Shown: positions 9,494 to 18,879 of the stretch, piece after piece
Layout: every line of letters begins with the position of its first letter
Position numbering within the stretch: position 1 is the stretch's first letter
NCBI GenBank assembly: GCA_029953615.1
Contig: CP124529.1
Span: 1,764,998 to 1,828,997 of the forward strand
DNA length: 64,000 nt
Direction: 5' to 3'
DNA from: Pseudomonas putida
GTDB taxonomy: Bacteria > Pseudomonadota > Gammaproteobacteria > Pseudomonadales > Pseudomonadaceae
Notes under the pieces: model-generated
The model's input: the letters and a program-made list of their open reading frames with translations, nothing else
Told to the model about the DNA's origin: nothing
Databases searched by the model: none
Made by a program: the position numbers and the translations under genes

Positions 9494-10585
9494 TCAGTTG
9501 CGCAGCAGGCTCTGCGAGCCGCTGCAGAACGCCTGCCAGGCCTGCTCCGGAGCCAGCGCCTGGCGCTGCCGGGCGGCTACCGCCGGGCCACTGAGCGCCG
9601 CGCAACGCACCATCGCCTCGGCCCAGGCATTTTCATTGGCAACGGGCAGGTAGCCACCGGTGTCCTGCAACTGCTCGCGGAACACCTGCAGGTCGCTGCA
9701 CACCACGGGCACGTCGGCCATGACCGCTTCCTGCACCACCAGCCCCAGGCCTTCGGAGCGCGAAGGCACCAATAGCCAGTCGAATGCCCGGTACAACTGC
9801 TGCAGGTCGTCGCGATGACCGCTCAGGTGAACACGCCCGGCCAGGCCCAGCGCGTCGATACGGGCCTGCAATACCGCACGCAGGGGGCCTTCGCCGATGA
9901 TCGCCAATTGCAAACCCGGCTGCCGCGCACTGGCTTTGGCGAACGCCTCGATCAGCATCTCGAAGCCCTTGCTCTCCACCAGCCGCCCGACCGCGCCCAG
10001 CATCACCCCATTTACCTGGGGCAACTGCAGGGCCTGCCTGGCCGCCTCACGGCTCAACAACGGCTCGGCGAACGCCAGCGGGTCAAGGGCCATGCGCAGA
10101 GTCTGCACCGGCCTGCCCAGTTCGTGTTCGATGGACGCGGCCAGTGTCTGCGAAACGGCGGCAATGCTCAGCCGCTCGGCCGGGAACATGCGCAGCAGGC
10201 GAACATCACTGGCGCTCAGACGCGTCTTGCCGTGGAACAGCACCTTGGCACGCACCTGCGGAACCCGCTCCAACAGCGGCAACACCAGCCGCGCCACACC
10301 GACGCCGTCGAGCAGCACGACTTCAGCCTGGGCCTCGTAAAGTGCCTTGCGCAAGCGCATGCGCAACCATGGGCGCAACAGCCGCCAGAAGTGCCGCCCT
10401 TTCAGCGCCCGTGACGGCATGTGCCACTCGCGAGTCGAACCAAGCCCACAGCAGAGCCCGCTACCCAGCAGCAGCCAGTTGCTGATCCGGGCATCGGCCC
10501 CCGCGTGCGACAGCACCTGCCGATGCACCTTGTGGATGGACATGTACGGCGTTCCACCCGCCCACATCATATTGACGATGTTCAT
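9494..10585 (-). CDS. glycosyltransferase family 4 (GT-B fold)
   Basis: A 363-residue cytosolic retaining glycosyltransferase. The start MNIVNMMWAGGTPYMSIHKV is behind GGGAGAGGGCCC. The C-terminal Rossmann half has MLGAVGRLVESKGFEMLIEAF and LAIIGEGPLRAVLQA for donor binding, and the EGLGLVVQEA motif with the two glutamates. It is last in the minus-strand run that begins with wapO, 37 bp after the preceding glycosyltransferase. From context it adds a sugar to the outer LPS core; donor and acceptor are unknown. Confidence 0.82.
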   Translation of the reverse strand: MNIVNMMWAGGTPYMSIHKVHRQVLSHAGADARISNWLLLGSGLCCGLGSTREWHMPSRALKGRHFWRLLRPWLRMRLRKALYEAQAEVVLLDGVGVARLVLPLLERVPQVRAKVLFHGKTRLSASDVRLLRMFPAERLSIAAVSQTLAASIEHELGRPVQTLRMALDPLAFAEPLLSREAARQALQLPQVNGVMLGAVGRLVESKGFEMLIEAFAKASARQPGLQLAIIGEGPLRAVLQARIDALGLAGRVHLSGHRDDLQQLYRAFDWLLVPSRSEGLGLVVQEAVMADVPVVCSDLQVFREQLQDTGGYLPVANENAWAEAMVRCAALSGPAVAARQRQALAPEQAWQAFCSGSQSLLRN

Positions 10586-10622
10586 GGGCCCTCTCCCGCT
10601 CATGCCAGGTGGGGCAGCGACT

Positions 10623-11397
10623 TCATTGAACAAAAAGGGTGATTCCCATGCCAATCACGGCACCCGCCACCAGCGTCAATGCCAACTTCATCCGATCACG
10701 CTTACGACGTTTGGCCTTGCGCTCCACTTCGATGGGCAAGGTCACGTGATTACCAAATCCTGTATGCAAGACTGCATCCCCCTCCAGGGTGACCGCTGTC
10801 AGGTTCAACTCAGCGTAGCGTCGGGAAAGTGCCTTCTCTCCAGCATAGGCGGCAAATGGCGCGCAACGCTGGTAATCGCTCAAACGACGCAGCCCGGGGT
10901 TGAGCGAAAACGCCTGCCACTCGGCCTTGTCGGACAGCAGCGGGTAGCAAGGCACCCCGGCGATCACCTGGCGATCGCCCAGGTGAAATGTACGGGCTGT
11001 GGATGGCCAGGTCATGGGCATGGCTGCGCAGCCAGACCTGCAACAGGTCGGGGCTGACCTCCAGGATGGCCCGGGAGTCCTCGACGAAGCCCTGGCGATA
11101 GAAGTGCCAGTCGTCCTCGCAGTGGAAGATGTAGGGTGTCTTGACGTGGCTGTAGGCCAGGTCGATAGACGGCAACTGGCCCAGCTTGGGCCGGTTGACG
11201 AACACCTTGCAGTGCGGTTTCCAATGCTCAGGCACAGCGGCATGCACGGCATCGTCACCGGAATCTTCGGTGATGAACACTTCGCGAATGGGCGCGGTAT
11301 TGTAGCGATCGAAACTCTCAAGGGTATCTCTGAGCAGATCGAACCGCCCACAACTGGTCACGACAAGCGTGATGTCACTCTCACCTGAAAAGCGCAC
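10623..11397 (-). pseudogene. GT-A-type LPS-core glycosyltransferase with C-terminal membrane anchor, frameshifted as given
   Basis: The protein begins at GTG 11397 behind GGAGGGAGTCCG. ITLVVTSCGRFDLLRDTLESF is the GT-A nucleotide-sugar strand and FHCEDDWHFYRQGF supplies an acidic DxD-like metal site. The C-terminus (LALTLVAGAVIGMGITLFVQ) is one membrane helix. The frame breaks near codon 134, where an extra G in 10994-10996 separates LAIHS from RTFHLGDRQVIAGVPCY. Removing it gives 257 residues. By position it could be the wapR equivalent (a rhamnosyltransferase in P. aeruginosa), but I have only synteny for that. Confidence 0.8.
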
Positions 11398-11463
11398 CGG
11401 ACTCCCTCCGCCTTGCGACTATCGACTTTCGGCACCTGTTCCGTAGGCGCGAAAGTTCTTATG

Positions 11464-12420
11464 TTAGATGCCCAGCTTCAGGCGCAGCCGCTGCCATGCA
11501 GACAACGGTGGGTGGGGCCTGAGTGCCGGGCGCATGTGGTCGACGATGCTACGTCCAACTGCCGCGAAACTGAAACGGGAAACCGCCAGATGGCGACCAT
11601 TTTCTGCAATCTGCCGGGCCAGTTCAGGATCCGAACGCAAGCGGCGGAGTTTTTCCTGAAGGGTGGGGATGCTGTCATAGAACACCACGTTGTGCATGTC
11701 CTGCAGGCCCAGTGCGCGGTTTTCCTGCTCGCCCTGGTCATACGCCAGCAACACACAGCCGCAGGCCATGGCTTCGAAGTTCTTGATCATGTATTCGCCC
11801 ATGCCGACGTCGGCACTGACGAAGAAGCGGATCCGGTTGAGCGTGTTGCAGTAGTCTTCACCCGATTTGGTACGGGTCACCACCAGGTTCTCGACCCGGC
11901 CCAGCTCGTCCAGCAACGCCTTGCGGCCGCTGTAGGCCACGCTGTTGGTGCTGCCGACGAAGGCCAGTTCGATGTCGCGCTCACGGCCTTGGTCGGCCAG
12001 CAACTGCTCGTCGTAGCCCTTGGGCACGAATACGGCGTCGAAACCTTCCTGACGCAGGCGCTCGCTGACCATGTAGCCGGAGCTGATCACCCGCGCCCAG
12101 GGCAGCTTGCGGTAATGGGCGCTGAACTTGCCGGTGTACTTGCACGGGATGTAGTTCTGATAGGCATCGTGCTCCAGGATGACCAGGTTCGGCACGGTGC
12201 GGATGAACGCCGCCTGACGGATTTCCTGCTTGAAACGCAGGAAGAACACGATGCGGTCGTAACGCTCGACCTGCACCTCACGCTTGAAATAGCGGCGCAG
12301 ATTGCGCTGGTCTTCGCTGGTCAGCCAGCGCAGGTCGCACTCGCAATTGGCCGCGACGCCATCGTACAGGCGGTCGAGAATCGCCCGCTGTTCCTTCTGC
12401 ACCAGAAATAGGACTTTCAT
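11464..12420 (-). CDS. glycosyltransferase, CgeB-like (Ssg-type by synteny)
   Basis: A 318-residue protein from MKVLFLVQKEQRAILDRLYD. The C-terminal domain has IKNFEAMACGCVLLAYDQGE, the donor-binding segment of CgeB-type glycosyltransferases (family GT4-like), followed by HNVVFYDS. Its place between dnpA- and wapR-like genes matches PA5001 (ssg), which is needed for normal LPS and cell-surface sugars in Pseudomonas. It lies 49 bp after the deacetylase gene and 66 bp before the next glycosyltransferase, so all are probably one transcript. The exact sugar added is unknown. Confidence 0.75.
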   Translation of the reverse strand: MKVLFLVQKEQRAILDRLYDGVAANCECDLRWLTSEDQRNLRRYFKREVQVERYDRIVFFLRFKQEIRQAAFIRTVPNLVILEHDAYQNYIPCKYTGKFSAHYRKLPWARVISSGYMVSERLRQEGFDAVFVPKGYDEQLLADQGRERDIELAFVGSTNSVAYSGRKALLDELGRVENLVVTRTKSGEDYCNTLNRIRFFVSADVGMGEYMIKNFEAMACGCVLLAYDQGEQENRALGLQDMHNVVFYDSIPTLQEKLRRLRSDPELARQIAENGRHLAVSRFSFAAVGRSIVDHMRPALRPHPPLSAWQRLRLKLGI

Positions 12421-12469
12421 TGGGTTCCTTGGGCGCTCGGCGCCATCGCGGTCAACCATGGCGGCGCGG

Positions 12470-13873
12470 CTACAGCTCACGCCGCCAGAACAGTTCATGT
12501 CGGCGCACGGCCTTGCGGAAGAATTCGTTCTCGCCGTAAGGCGACGGCCGCCGCCCGGCCAGCCAGCGTTGCAACAGGCGGCGCAGGCGGCGCTTGAACG
12601 GCGCCGGCGGTTGCAGGTCGTGCATCATGCCCAGGGCCATGGCCTTGTCGCGCTGGGTCGCCAGGTCCAGTACAAGGCTGCAGGGTGCCCAGGCCTGGGC
12701 AGCGCTCAGTTGCGGCGGCAAGGCCACGCCATCTCCACTGTCGCCCATCGGCCAGCGGTCGTTGTCATGCAGGTGGTTGGCGTAGCACAGCAGGGTTTGT
12801 GGCTGCCAGGCCAGGCCTTGCAGGGCTTCCAGTACCGCGGCCTGGGCACAGATGTGATCGGGGTGTGGGTCGAGCTGCGGGTGCGGCATCACCAGCACTT
12901 CTGGCCTGGCCATTTCCAGCAATGCCCGCAGGTCGGCCAGCAGGTTGTGCCAGGTCGGCGCGCCATCGCCGTCGGCCGGCAGCGGGAACGGGTTGTACTG
13001 GCGGAACAGACGGATGTCGGCGAGATCGGCCTCGCGGGAGGCGGCCGGCTGGCCTGGCGCAGCCTGCATGGCAGGCAATTGCAGGCAGAAGTAGCCCAGC
13101 TGCACGCAACGCGATTCGGCTACACCGGCCCAGCGTGGCACGGCAATACTGTCCCAGGCCCGCAGGCGGCCCTTCAGACGCGCGGCCTCGGCCCTTGCCA
13201 AACCCATCTGCTGATAGTGTTCGGCCTCGATTTCACCGGCGGTCAGGGTCACCACCCAGGTTTCGTCGGCTCGGCTATAAAGGCCATAGGCGGCCAGCTC
13301 GGCGTCATCGGCATGCGGCGCGATCACCATCACTCGGCGCCGTTGCAGCTCAACCCCAGGGGTTATCCACAGGCGCGGCTGGCCCGCCAGCCGACAATGC
13401 CGGCCACGCAGGCGCAGCGTGCCAGCCTGCAGCGGTGCGGCGAGGCCGGTCAAGTTGAGGAAGCGCACGCCATCGACGCCGCGCTCGAAGGTTTGCCGGT
13501 CGGTCTGTTCACCCGCCACCAGCTCGACCTGCGGGTCAAGGAAGCGCCCCAGCCAGCGGCTTTTTACCCGCAGCTCGAGGATCAGGGTTTCGTTGCCCTG
13601 CAATGCGCAGTCAGTCTTGAGCAGGTCGCCGTTCAGGCTGGCAAGGGCCTCCTGCGTCTGCTCACCGAAGTCGTAGGCGTAGTCCTCGCCTGGCGCGTAG
13701 AACAGGTGGTCGGCAAACCAGGCTTCATGGGCCGCCCACAGCAGCGGCAACAGCAGCAGTGGCAACCACCACCAGCTGAACACACCGACGGCCAGCAACG
13801 CGACCAGGCCCGCCAGCAGGCCCAGGCGCTTGTTACGCCGGTGGCGCTTGAGCAACTGCTGCTTGCGGCTCAC
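12470..13873 (-). CDS. dnpA: membrane-anchored PIG-L family de-N-acetylase (DnpA-like)
   Basis: A 467-residue protein starting at GTG 13873, which overlaps the upstream mig-14 stop by four bases. Residues about 15-55 contain two hydrophobic segments, so it is inner-membrane anchored. The PIG-L zinc motif appears as VIAPHADDAE, with the second metal site in MPHPQLDPHPDH. The family removes acetyl groups from N-acetylated sugars. The homologue PA5002 (DnpA) affects antibiotic tolerance in P. aeruginosa. Context points to an LPS-core substrate. Confidence 0.83.
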   Translation of the reverse strand: MSRKQQLLKRHRRNKRLGLLAGLVALLAVGVFSWWWLPLLLLPLLWAAHEAWFADHLFYAPGEDYAYDFGEQTQEALASLNGDLLKTDCALQGNETLILELRVKSRWLGRFLDPQVELVAGEQTDRQTFERGVDGVRFLNLTGLAAPLQAGTLRLRGRHCRLAGQPRLWITPGVELQRRRVMVIAPHADDAELAAYGLYSRADETWVVTLTAGEIEAEHYQQMGLARAEAARLKGRLRAWDSIAVPRWAGVAESRCVQLGYFCLQLPAMQAAPGQPAASREADLADIRLFRQYNPFPLPADGDGAPTWHNLLADLRALLEMARPEVLVMPHPQLDPHPDHICAQAAVLEALQGLAWQPQTLLCYANHLHDNDRWPMGDSGDGVALPPQLSAAQAWAPCSLVLDLATQRDKAMALGMMHDLQPPAPFKRRLRRLLQRWLAGRRPSPYGENEFFRKAVRRHELFWRREL

Positions 13874-14766
13874 GCCTGATACACCGGTACGGGGTTGCAC
13901 CAGCGATCCTTGTACTCGCGGTCGGCACGACCGAAGGAGAACCGCAACGGCTTGTTGCGCGCACGGGCATCTTCCCAGGCGGCCTGGGTATTGAGGAAGC
14001 TCAGCACGCTGCCGGGGCTGAAGGACTTGGTTTCAGGGTCGACCCCCCCATTGATGTACTCGACGCTGATCCATTCCGGCGCTTCGACGCGGTACACCAG
14101 CTGGATGGCAATCGGCTTGTCGTCCAGCAGCAGCACCGAGCCGATCAGCAGCTCGCGCAGGCGCTCCAGCACCTCGGCCATGCGTTCGGCACCGGTGGCC
14201 GGGAAGCCCCAGCGGCGCTGGAACAGGTCACAGTACATGCTGGCAATTTCCTGCGCGCTGAAGTCGCTGATCGGCCGCACTACGCCGCCCGCCTCTTCCA
14301 GCAGGCGCAACTCACGGCGCTGGTTGTAGCGGAACTTCTTCGACAGGTCCTCATGTGCCCGAGCCATGGCCAGCTGTTCCTTCTGCGCCTTGAGGCCACT
14401 GAAGCGGCCTTGATTCAGCTCGGACAGATAGCGTGCGCTGTGGCGCAACGGCGCGGCGGTATCGGCCGCCGCCGGCAGGATGATTTCGGCATTGCCCAAG
14501 TCGAACAGGGCCTTTTTGCCAGCACGCTTGAGCACGTCCTTGGACAGCGCCAGGTGGCGCCCCCAGGCAGGGATGGCAGCCTTCAGCTCGCCGGCCTGGT
14601 GCCAGCCCAGGTAACGCACCGGGATCTGCGCCAGGTCCGCCAACTGCTCGACTACCAGCGGATGGGTGGCGACACTACCGCCAAAGCGGGCCCATGCCTC
14701 GGCGTAGGCCTTGGCGTCGATGACTTGCCAACCGCGCTCGCGGAAGGCCTGGATACGGTTGAGCAT
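13870..14766 (-). CDS. mig-14: Mig-14 family GNAT-like protein
   Basis: A 298-residue soluble protein, MLNRIQAFRERGWQVIDAKA at the start, with an acyltransferase-like C-terminal half (SVEYINGGVDPETKSFSPGS and RFSFGRADREYKDRW). It fits the Mig-14 family, linked to resistance to antimicrobial peptides in Salmonella and Pseudomonas; the biochemical reaction is not established. Its start overlaps the wapH-like stop (TGATG) and its end overlaps dnpA, so three genes are tightly coupled. Order matches PA5003. Confidence 0.75.
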   Translation of the reverse strand: MLNRIQAFRERGWQVIDAKAYAEAWARFGGSVATHPLVVEQLADLAQIPVRYLGWHQAGELKAAIPAWGRHLALSKDVLKRAGKKALFDLGNAEIILPAAADTAAPLRHSARYLSELNQGRFSGLKAQKEQLAMARAHEDLSKKFRYNQRRELRLLEEAGGVVRPISDFSAQEIASMYCDLFQRRWGFPATGAERMAEVLERLRELLIGSVLLLDDKPIAIQLVYRVEAPEWISVEYINGGVDPETKSFSPGSVLSFLNTQAAWEDARARNKPLRFSFGRADREYKDRWCNPVPVYQA

Positions 14767-15896
14767 CAGGCCTGCCCCACCAGCGCACGGACCTGCGGCA
14801 GCTGCCAGAAGGCTTCGCGCACCGCCTGGTCGGAGAAGCGTTCACGCAGGCGCTGCAGCATATGCTCGGCACAGGCCTGGCGCTGCTGCCCATCGAGCAC
14901 CGCCATGTGCTTCAGGCCCTGGGCCAGCTGCCCGGCATCACCCAGCGGGAACAGAACGCCAACACCCTCGACCACTTCGCGAGCACCGCCACAGGCCGTG
15001 GCCAGTACCGGCACACCAGCGACCATGGCCTCGAGCAGGACCATGCCGAACGGCTCATGGTCGGAGCTCAGGGCGAACACGTCAAACGCCTGGAAGTAAC
15101 GGCGCGCATCCGGCACCTGGCCAAGGAAGTCCACTTGCCCGGCAATGCCCAGCTCGGCGGCCTGGGCCTTGAGCCTGGCTTCCAGGCGGCCCTTGCCGAG
15201 GATCGCCAGGCGGGCGCCGGCCGGCAGCCCCGGTAACGCTTCGGCAAAGCCCCGCAGCAGGGTGGCCTGGTCCTTGTCCGGATGCAGGCGCCCAACGTTA
15301 CCGACAATCCATGCCTGCGCATCCAGGCCCAAGGCCTTACGGGCCTCGGCGCGTGGCACCAGGGCCGCTTGCAGGGCGTCGATGTCGATGCGGTTGTACA
15401 GGGTCTGGATACGCTCTGCCGGCCACTGTGGCAGACAGCGGCGCATGTCGTCGCGTACTGCGTCCGACACGCCCAGCAAGCTCAGGCGTTTGCTGAACAG
15501 GTTGGCGAAAAGGCGCCGCCCCTTGCGCTGGTAGTCACCGAAAGCATGGTGCACACCGATCACCGGCAAGCCGGTACCCAGCAGCGCCACGTAGATCGGC
15601 TTGAAGCGGTGGGCAATACAGAAAGCGAAATCGCGCTCGGCCGCGATCCGCCGCAATGCACGGATGGCGCCGAGCTTCAGGCCGCGCACGGCCTTGGAGC
15701 TGAACTCCAGGAACAGCACCTCGTCCGACGCGCAGCCTGCCGCTACCTGCGGGTCGGCGGCGCCGGTGAGAAACACCGTGGTGACCTGGTAGCCACGCCC
15801 CTGGAACAGGCTGGCGTACTGACGGGCACAGTCCAGGAACGGCCCGTCATAGCCATGGCAGAACTGCAGGATGCGCGGTTCAGAGCGGCTGGTCAT
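14766..15896 (-). CDS. wapH: glycosyltransferase family 4, WapH-like
   Basis: A 376-residue GT-B glycosyltransferase. The N-terminal half starts RILQFCHGYDGPFLDCARQY. The C-terminal donor domain has IVGNVGRLHPDKDQATLLRG and the Glu-x7-Glu motif in EPFGMVLLEAMVAG. Its start overlaps the wapO-like gene by 17 bases and its stop overlaps mig-14. In P. aeruginosa the gene at this place, wapH (PA5004), is a core glucosyltransferase; I transfer the name on synteny plus family only. Confidence 0.78.
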   Translation of the reverse strand: MTSRSEPRILQFCHGYDGPFLDCARQYASLFQGRGYQVTTVFLTGAADPQVAAGCASDEVLFLEFSSKAVRGLKLGAIRALRRIAAERDFAFCIAHRFKPIYVALLGTGLPVIGVHHAFGDYQRKGRRLFANLFSKRLSLLGVSDAVRDDMRRCLPQWPAERIQTLYNRIDIDALQAALVPRAEARKALGLDAQAWIVGNVGRLHPDKDQATLLRGFAEALPGLPAGARLAILGKGRLEARLKAQAAELGIAGQVDFLGQVPDARRYFQAFDVFALSSDHEPFGMVLLEAMVAGVPVLATACGGAREVVEGVGVLFPLGDAGQLAQGLKHMAVLDGQQRQACAEHMLQRLRERFSDQAVREAFWQLPQVRALVGQA

Positions 15897-17637
15897 ACGG
15901 GGCCGCGCCGTCCTTCACAACCAGGATGTCTTCCATGATCAGGTACTGCAGGTCCGAGCCGAAGAACATGTTCAGGGCGTCGGTCGGCGAGCAGATCATC
16001 GGTTCACCACGACGGTTCAGCGAGGTGTTCAGCGACACGCCGTTGCCGGTCAGGTCTTCCAGCGCCTTCATCATGTCGTAATAGCGCGGGTTGTACTCGC
16101 GCTTGAGCACCTGGGCACGCGAAGTGCCGTCCTCGTGAACCACTTCCGGCACCCGGGTCTTCCACTCTTCAGCCACTTCGAAGGTGAAGGTCATGAACGG
16201 CGCCGGGTGGTCGACCTTGATCATTTGCGGGGCAACGGTGTCGAGCATCGACGGGCAGAAGGGTCTCCAGCGCTCGCGGAACTTGATTTGTTCGTTGATG
16301 CGGTCGGCTACGCCCGGCACGCTCGGGCAACCGATGATCGAACGGCCACCCAAGGCGCGCGGGCCGAACTCCATGCGGCCCTGGAACCAGGCCACCGGGT
16401 TGCCGTCGACCATGATCCTGGCGATGCGTTGCGGCATGTCGTCGAGCTTGCGCCACTTCGGCGCGTTCGGGTGACGGGCGCAGGCGGCGATCACGTCCTC
16501 GTTGGAGTACGACGGGCCGAGGTAGACGTGTTCCATCTTCTCGACCGGCACGCCACGGGCGTGGGAAACGTAGGCGGCAGCCCCAACGGCGGTACCGGCG
16601 TCACCGGAAGCCGGCTGGACGAACAGCTCTTTCAGGTCTGGGCGGGCAATGATCTTCTGGTTGAGCTTGACGTTCAGCGCGCAACCGCCGGCAAAGGCCA
16701 GTTTGCCGGTCTCACGCAGGGTGTCGCCCAGGTAGTGGTCGATCATCTGCAGGGCGATTTTTTCGAACAGCGCCTGCATGCTGGCCGCGTAATGGATGTA
16801 CGGCTCGTCGGCGATGTCGCCTTCGCGCTTGGGGCCCAGCCATTCGATCAGCTTCGGCGAGAAGTAGAAGCCCTTGCCCTTCTCTTTATAGCGGCGCAGG
16901 CCGATGACGTTGGCGTATTCGGTGTTGATCACCAGTTCGCCGTTTTCGAAGCTGGCCAGGCGCGAGAAGTCGTACTTGCTGGCGTCGCCATATGGCGCCA
17001 TGCCCATGACCTTGAACTCGCCATCGAGCATCTCGAAGCCGAGGAACTCGGTGATTGCGCCATACAGGCCACCCAGCGAGTCCGGGTCGAAGAATTCCTT
17101 GATCTTGTGGATCTTGCCGTTTTCGCCGTAGCCAAAGAAGGTGGTGGCGTATTCGCCTTTACCATCAATGCCGAGGATTGCGGTTTTTTCCTTGAAACCC
17201 GAGCAGTGGTAGGCACTGGAGGCGTGAGCCAGGTGGTGCTCGACCGGCTCGATCTTGACCTTTTTCGGGTCGAAGCCCAGCTGCTCCAGGCACCAGACGA
17301 TCTTCTTGCGATAGCGCTTGTAGCGACGGTTGCCCATCAGGATGGCGTCAAGGGCGCGGTCCGGGGCGTACCAGTAGCGCTTGGCATAGTGCCAGCGCGC
17401 CTTGCCGAACAGGCTGATCGGGGCGAACGGGATGGCTACCACGTCGACGTCGGATGGCTTGATGCCTGCCTGTTCCAGGCAGAACTTCGCCGACTCGTAG
17501 GGCATGCGGTTCTTCGCATGCTTGTCACGCACGAAGCGCTCTTCTTCGGCGGCGGCAATCAGCTTGCCGTCAATGTACAAGGCCGCGGAAGGGTCATGGC
17601 TAAGGGCGCCGGACAGGCCAAGAATCGTCAATGCCAA
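15880..17637 (-). CDS. wapO: carbamoyltransferase (NodU/CmcH family), WapO-like
   Basis: A 585-residue carbamoyltransferase. The N-terminal ASKHA-type domain starts MALTILGLSGALSHDPSAAL and contains EPVEHHLAHASSAYHCSG, the histidine metal site. The C-terminal YrdC-like part has MEFGPRALGGRSIIG and ERWRPFCPSML. The family moves the carbamoyl group of carbamoyl phosphate onto a hydroxyl. At this locus in P. aeruginosa, wapO carbamoylates heptose II of the LPS core. It starts the minus-strand run and is followed with a 17-base overlap by the wapH-like gene. Confidence 0.87.
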   Translation of the reverse strand: MALTILGLSGALSHDPSAALYIDGKLIAAAEEERFVRDKHAKNRMPYESAKFCLEQAGIKPSDVDVVAIPFAPISLFGKARWHYAKRYWYAPDRALDAILMGNRRYKRYRKKIVWCLEQLGFDPKKVKIEPVEHHLAHASSAYHCSGFKEKTAILGIDGKGEYATTFFGYGENGKIHKIKEFFDPDSLGGLYGAITEFLGFEMLDGEFKVMGMAPYGDASKYDFSRLASFENGELVINTEYANVIGLRRYKEKGKGFYFSPKLIEWLGPKREGDIADEPYIHYAASMQALFEKIALQMIDHYLGDTLRETGKLAFAGGCALNVKLNQKIIARPDLKELFVQPASGDAGTAVGAAAYVSHARGVPVEKMEHVYLGPSYSNEDVIAACARHPNAPKWRKLDDMPQRIARIMVDGNPVAWFQGRMEFGPRALGGRSIIGCPSVPGVADRINEQIKFRERWRPFCPSMLDTVAPQMIKVDHPAPFMTFTFEVAEEWKTRVPEVVHEDGTSRAQVLKREYNPRYYDMMKALEDLTGNGVSLNTSLNRRGEPMICSPTDALNMFFGSDLQYLIMEDILVVKDGAAPYDQPL

Positions 17638-17740
17638 GGGATTAGCCTCTTCATTCGGTAGAAATGCGCCAGCGGCCTCTTGGGCGGGTGGCGGCTAAAG
17701 GGCGGGATTATAACGCAAACATGTGCGCAACGCGGCAACC

Positions 17741-17847
17741 TGTACCGGCCTCATCGCCGGCAAGCCAGCTCCCACAGGTACGGCGCAGGCCTCAAGGGCG
17801 ATGGTGTACCTTTGGGAGCTGGCTTGCCGGCGATGAGGCCGGTACAG
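17741..17847. repeat. inverted REP pair
   Basis: Two REP units (GCCGGCAAGCCAGCTCCC type) face each other, with outer ends TGTACCGGCCTCATCGCCGG and its exact complement. The pair lies between wapO and the end of rlmJ and can form a long cruciform/hairpin. Confidence 0.85.
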
Positions 17848-17857
17848 ACAACCAATA

Positions 17858-18694
17858 TTATTCAGCGATCAGCCAGTCCATGCGGTAGCTGCCGGCGGTC
17901 TGCGCCAGCTCCTTGGCCAGCCATGGCAGCAGCACCTTGAGCTCTTCTTCCAGCCCCCACGGCGGGTTGGCGATGGCCAGGCCTGAACCGTTGAGCCCTT
18001 GGGGGCTGTCCTGGTGGTGCACATACAGCTCGACCCGCAGCAGTTTTGGCGCGCCGGTGCTGGTCAGGTCCTGGTAGAAGCGGGTCAGCGAACGCTGGTC
18101 CTTGATCGGATACCAGATGGCCGCGACAGTCTGGCGCATACGACCGATTGCCTCTTTCATGGCAGTGGTGCAGCGCTTGAGTTCGTCAGCCTGCTCGAAC
18201 GGCGGGTCGATGAGCATGATCGCGCGTTTTTCCTGCACCGGCAGCAAGGCCCGCGGCACATGCCAGCCTTCACCCAGGTGCACAGTCACGCGCGGGTCTT
18301 TTTTCATGTTCTCTTTGAGCAGCGGCCCGTCTTCGGGGTGCTTTTCGTTGAGCAGGGCGCGGTCCTGCTGGCGCATCAGGCGGCGGGCCAACTCGGGCGA
18401 ACCGGGGTAGTAGCGCAGCTCGCCGTCGGCGTTCAGACGCTTGATGATACGCAGATAGTCGTCGGCCATAGCCGGCAGGTCATCGCGATTCCACAGCCGG
18501 GCGACACCTTCCAGGTACTCGCCGGTGCGGGTTGCCTGGTCACCTTGCAGGTCGTACAGGCCAAGCCCTGCGTGGGTATCGATGTAGGCGAACGGCTGTT
18601 CCTTGCGCGACATCAGGGCGATGAGGCGGGTCAGCACGATGTGTTTGAGGACGTCGGCGTGGTTGCCGGCGTGGAAGGCGTGACGATAGTTCAT
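17858..18694 (-). CDS. rlmJ: 23S rRNA (adenine(2030)-N6)-methyltransferase RlmJ
   Basis: A 278-residue SAM-dependent methyltransferase. MNYRHAFHAGNHADVLKHIV is the diagnostic RlmJ start, YIDTHAGLGLYDL the SAM-binding loop and IMLIDPPFEQ the N6-adenine catalytic DPPF/Y motif. It methylates A2030 of 23S rRNA. The gene stands alone between two REP pairs. Confidence 0.93.
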   Translation of the reverse strand: MNYRHAFHAGNHADVLKHIVLTRLIALMSRKEQPFAYIDTHAGLGLYDLQGDQATRTGEYLEGVARLWNRDDLPAMADDYLRIIKRLNADGELRYYPGSPELARRLMRQQDRALLNEKHPEDGPLLKENMKKDPRVTVHLGEGWHVPRALLPVQEKRAIMLIDPPFEQADELKRCTTAMKEAIGRMRQTVAAIWYPIKDQRSLTRFYQDLTSTGAPKLLRVELYVHHQDSPQGLNGSGLAIANPPWGLEEELKVLLPWLAKELAQTAGSYRMDWLIAE

Positions 18695-18766
18695 GGCAAC
18701 TCCTGCGAAGGCGGCAAGTTTACCTTGCCTTGCAGGCGGAGTCAGGCCTGGCTGCTGATCGGCGGC

Positions 18767-18860
18767 GGCTTCTTCGCGGGCTCGCCCGCTCCCACAGGGC
18801 CTGCACAGATCTCAGACCCTGTGGAGCACCTGTGGGAGCGGGCAAGCCCGCGAAGAAGGC
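18767..18860. repeat. inverted REP pair
   Basis: TCTTCGCGGGCTCGCCCGC at the left and its near-complement at the right frame a spacer containing a second CTGTGG/CCACAG repeat. It lies between the rlmJ start and the end of putP. Confidence 0.82.
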
Positions 18861-18879
18861 AACACCAAATCAGCCGGTG

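Noticed and set aside
15871..17661. A 596-codon open frame opposite wapO
   Set aside because: Shadow of the carbamoyltransferase gene, whose motifs are clear on the other strand.
17741..18860. Clustered repeats as a possible CRISPR array
   Set aside because: The repeats are inverted REP pairs without regular spacers, and no cas genes are present.
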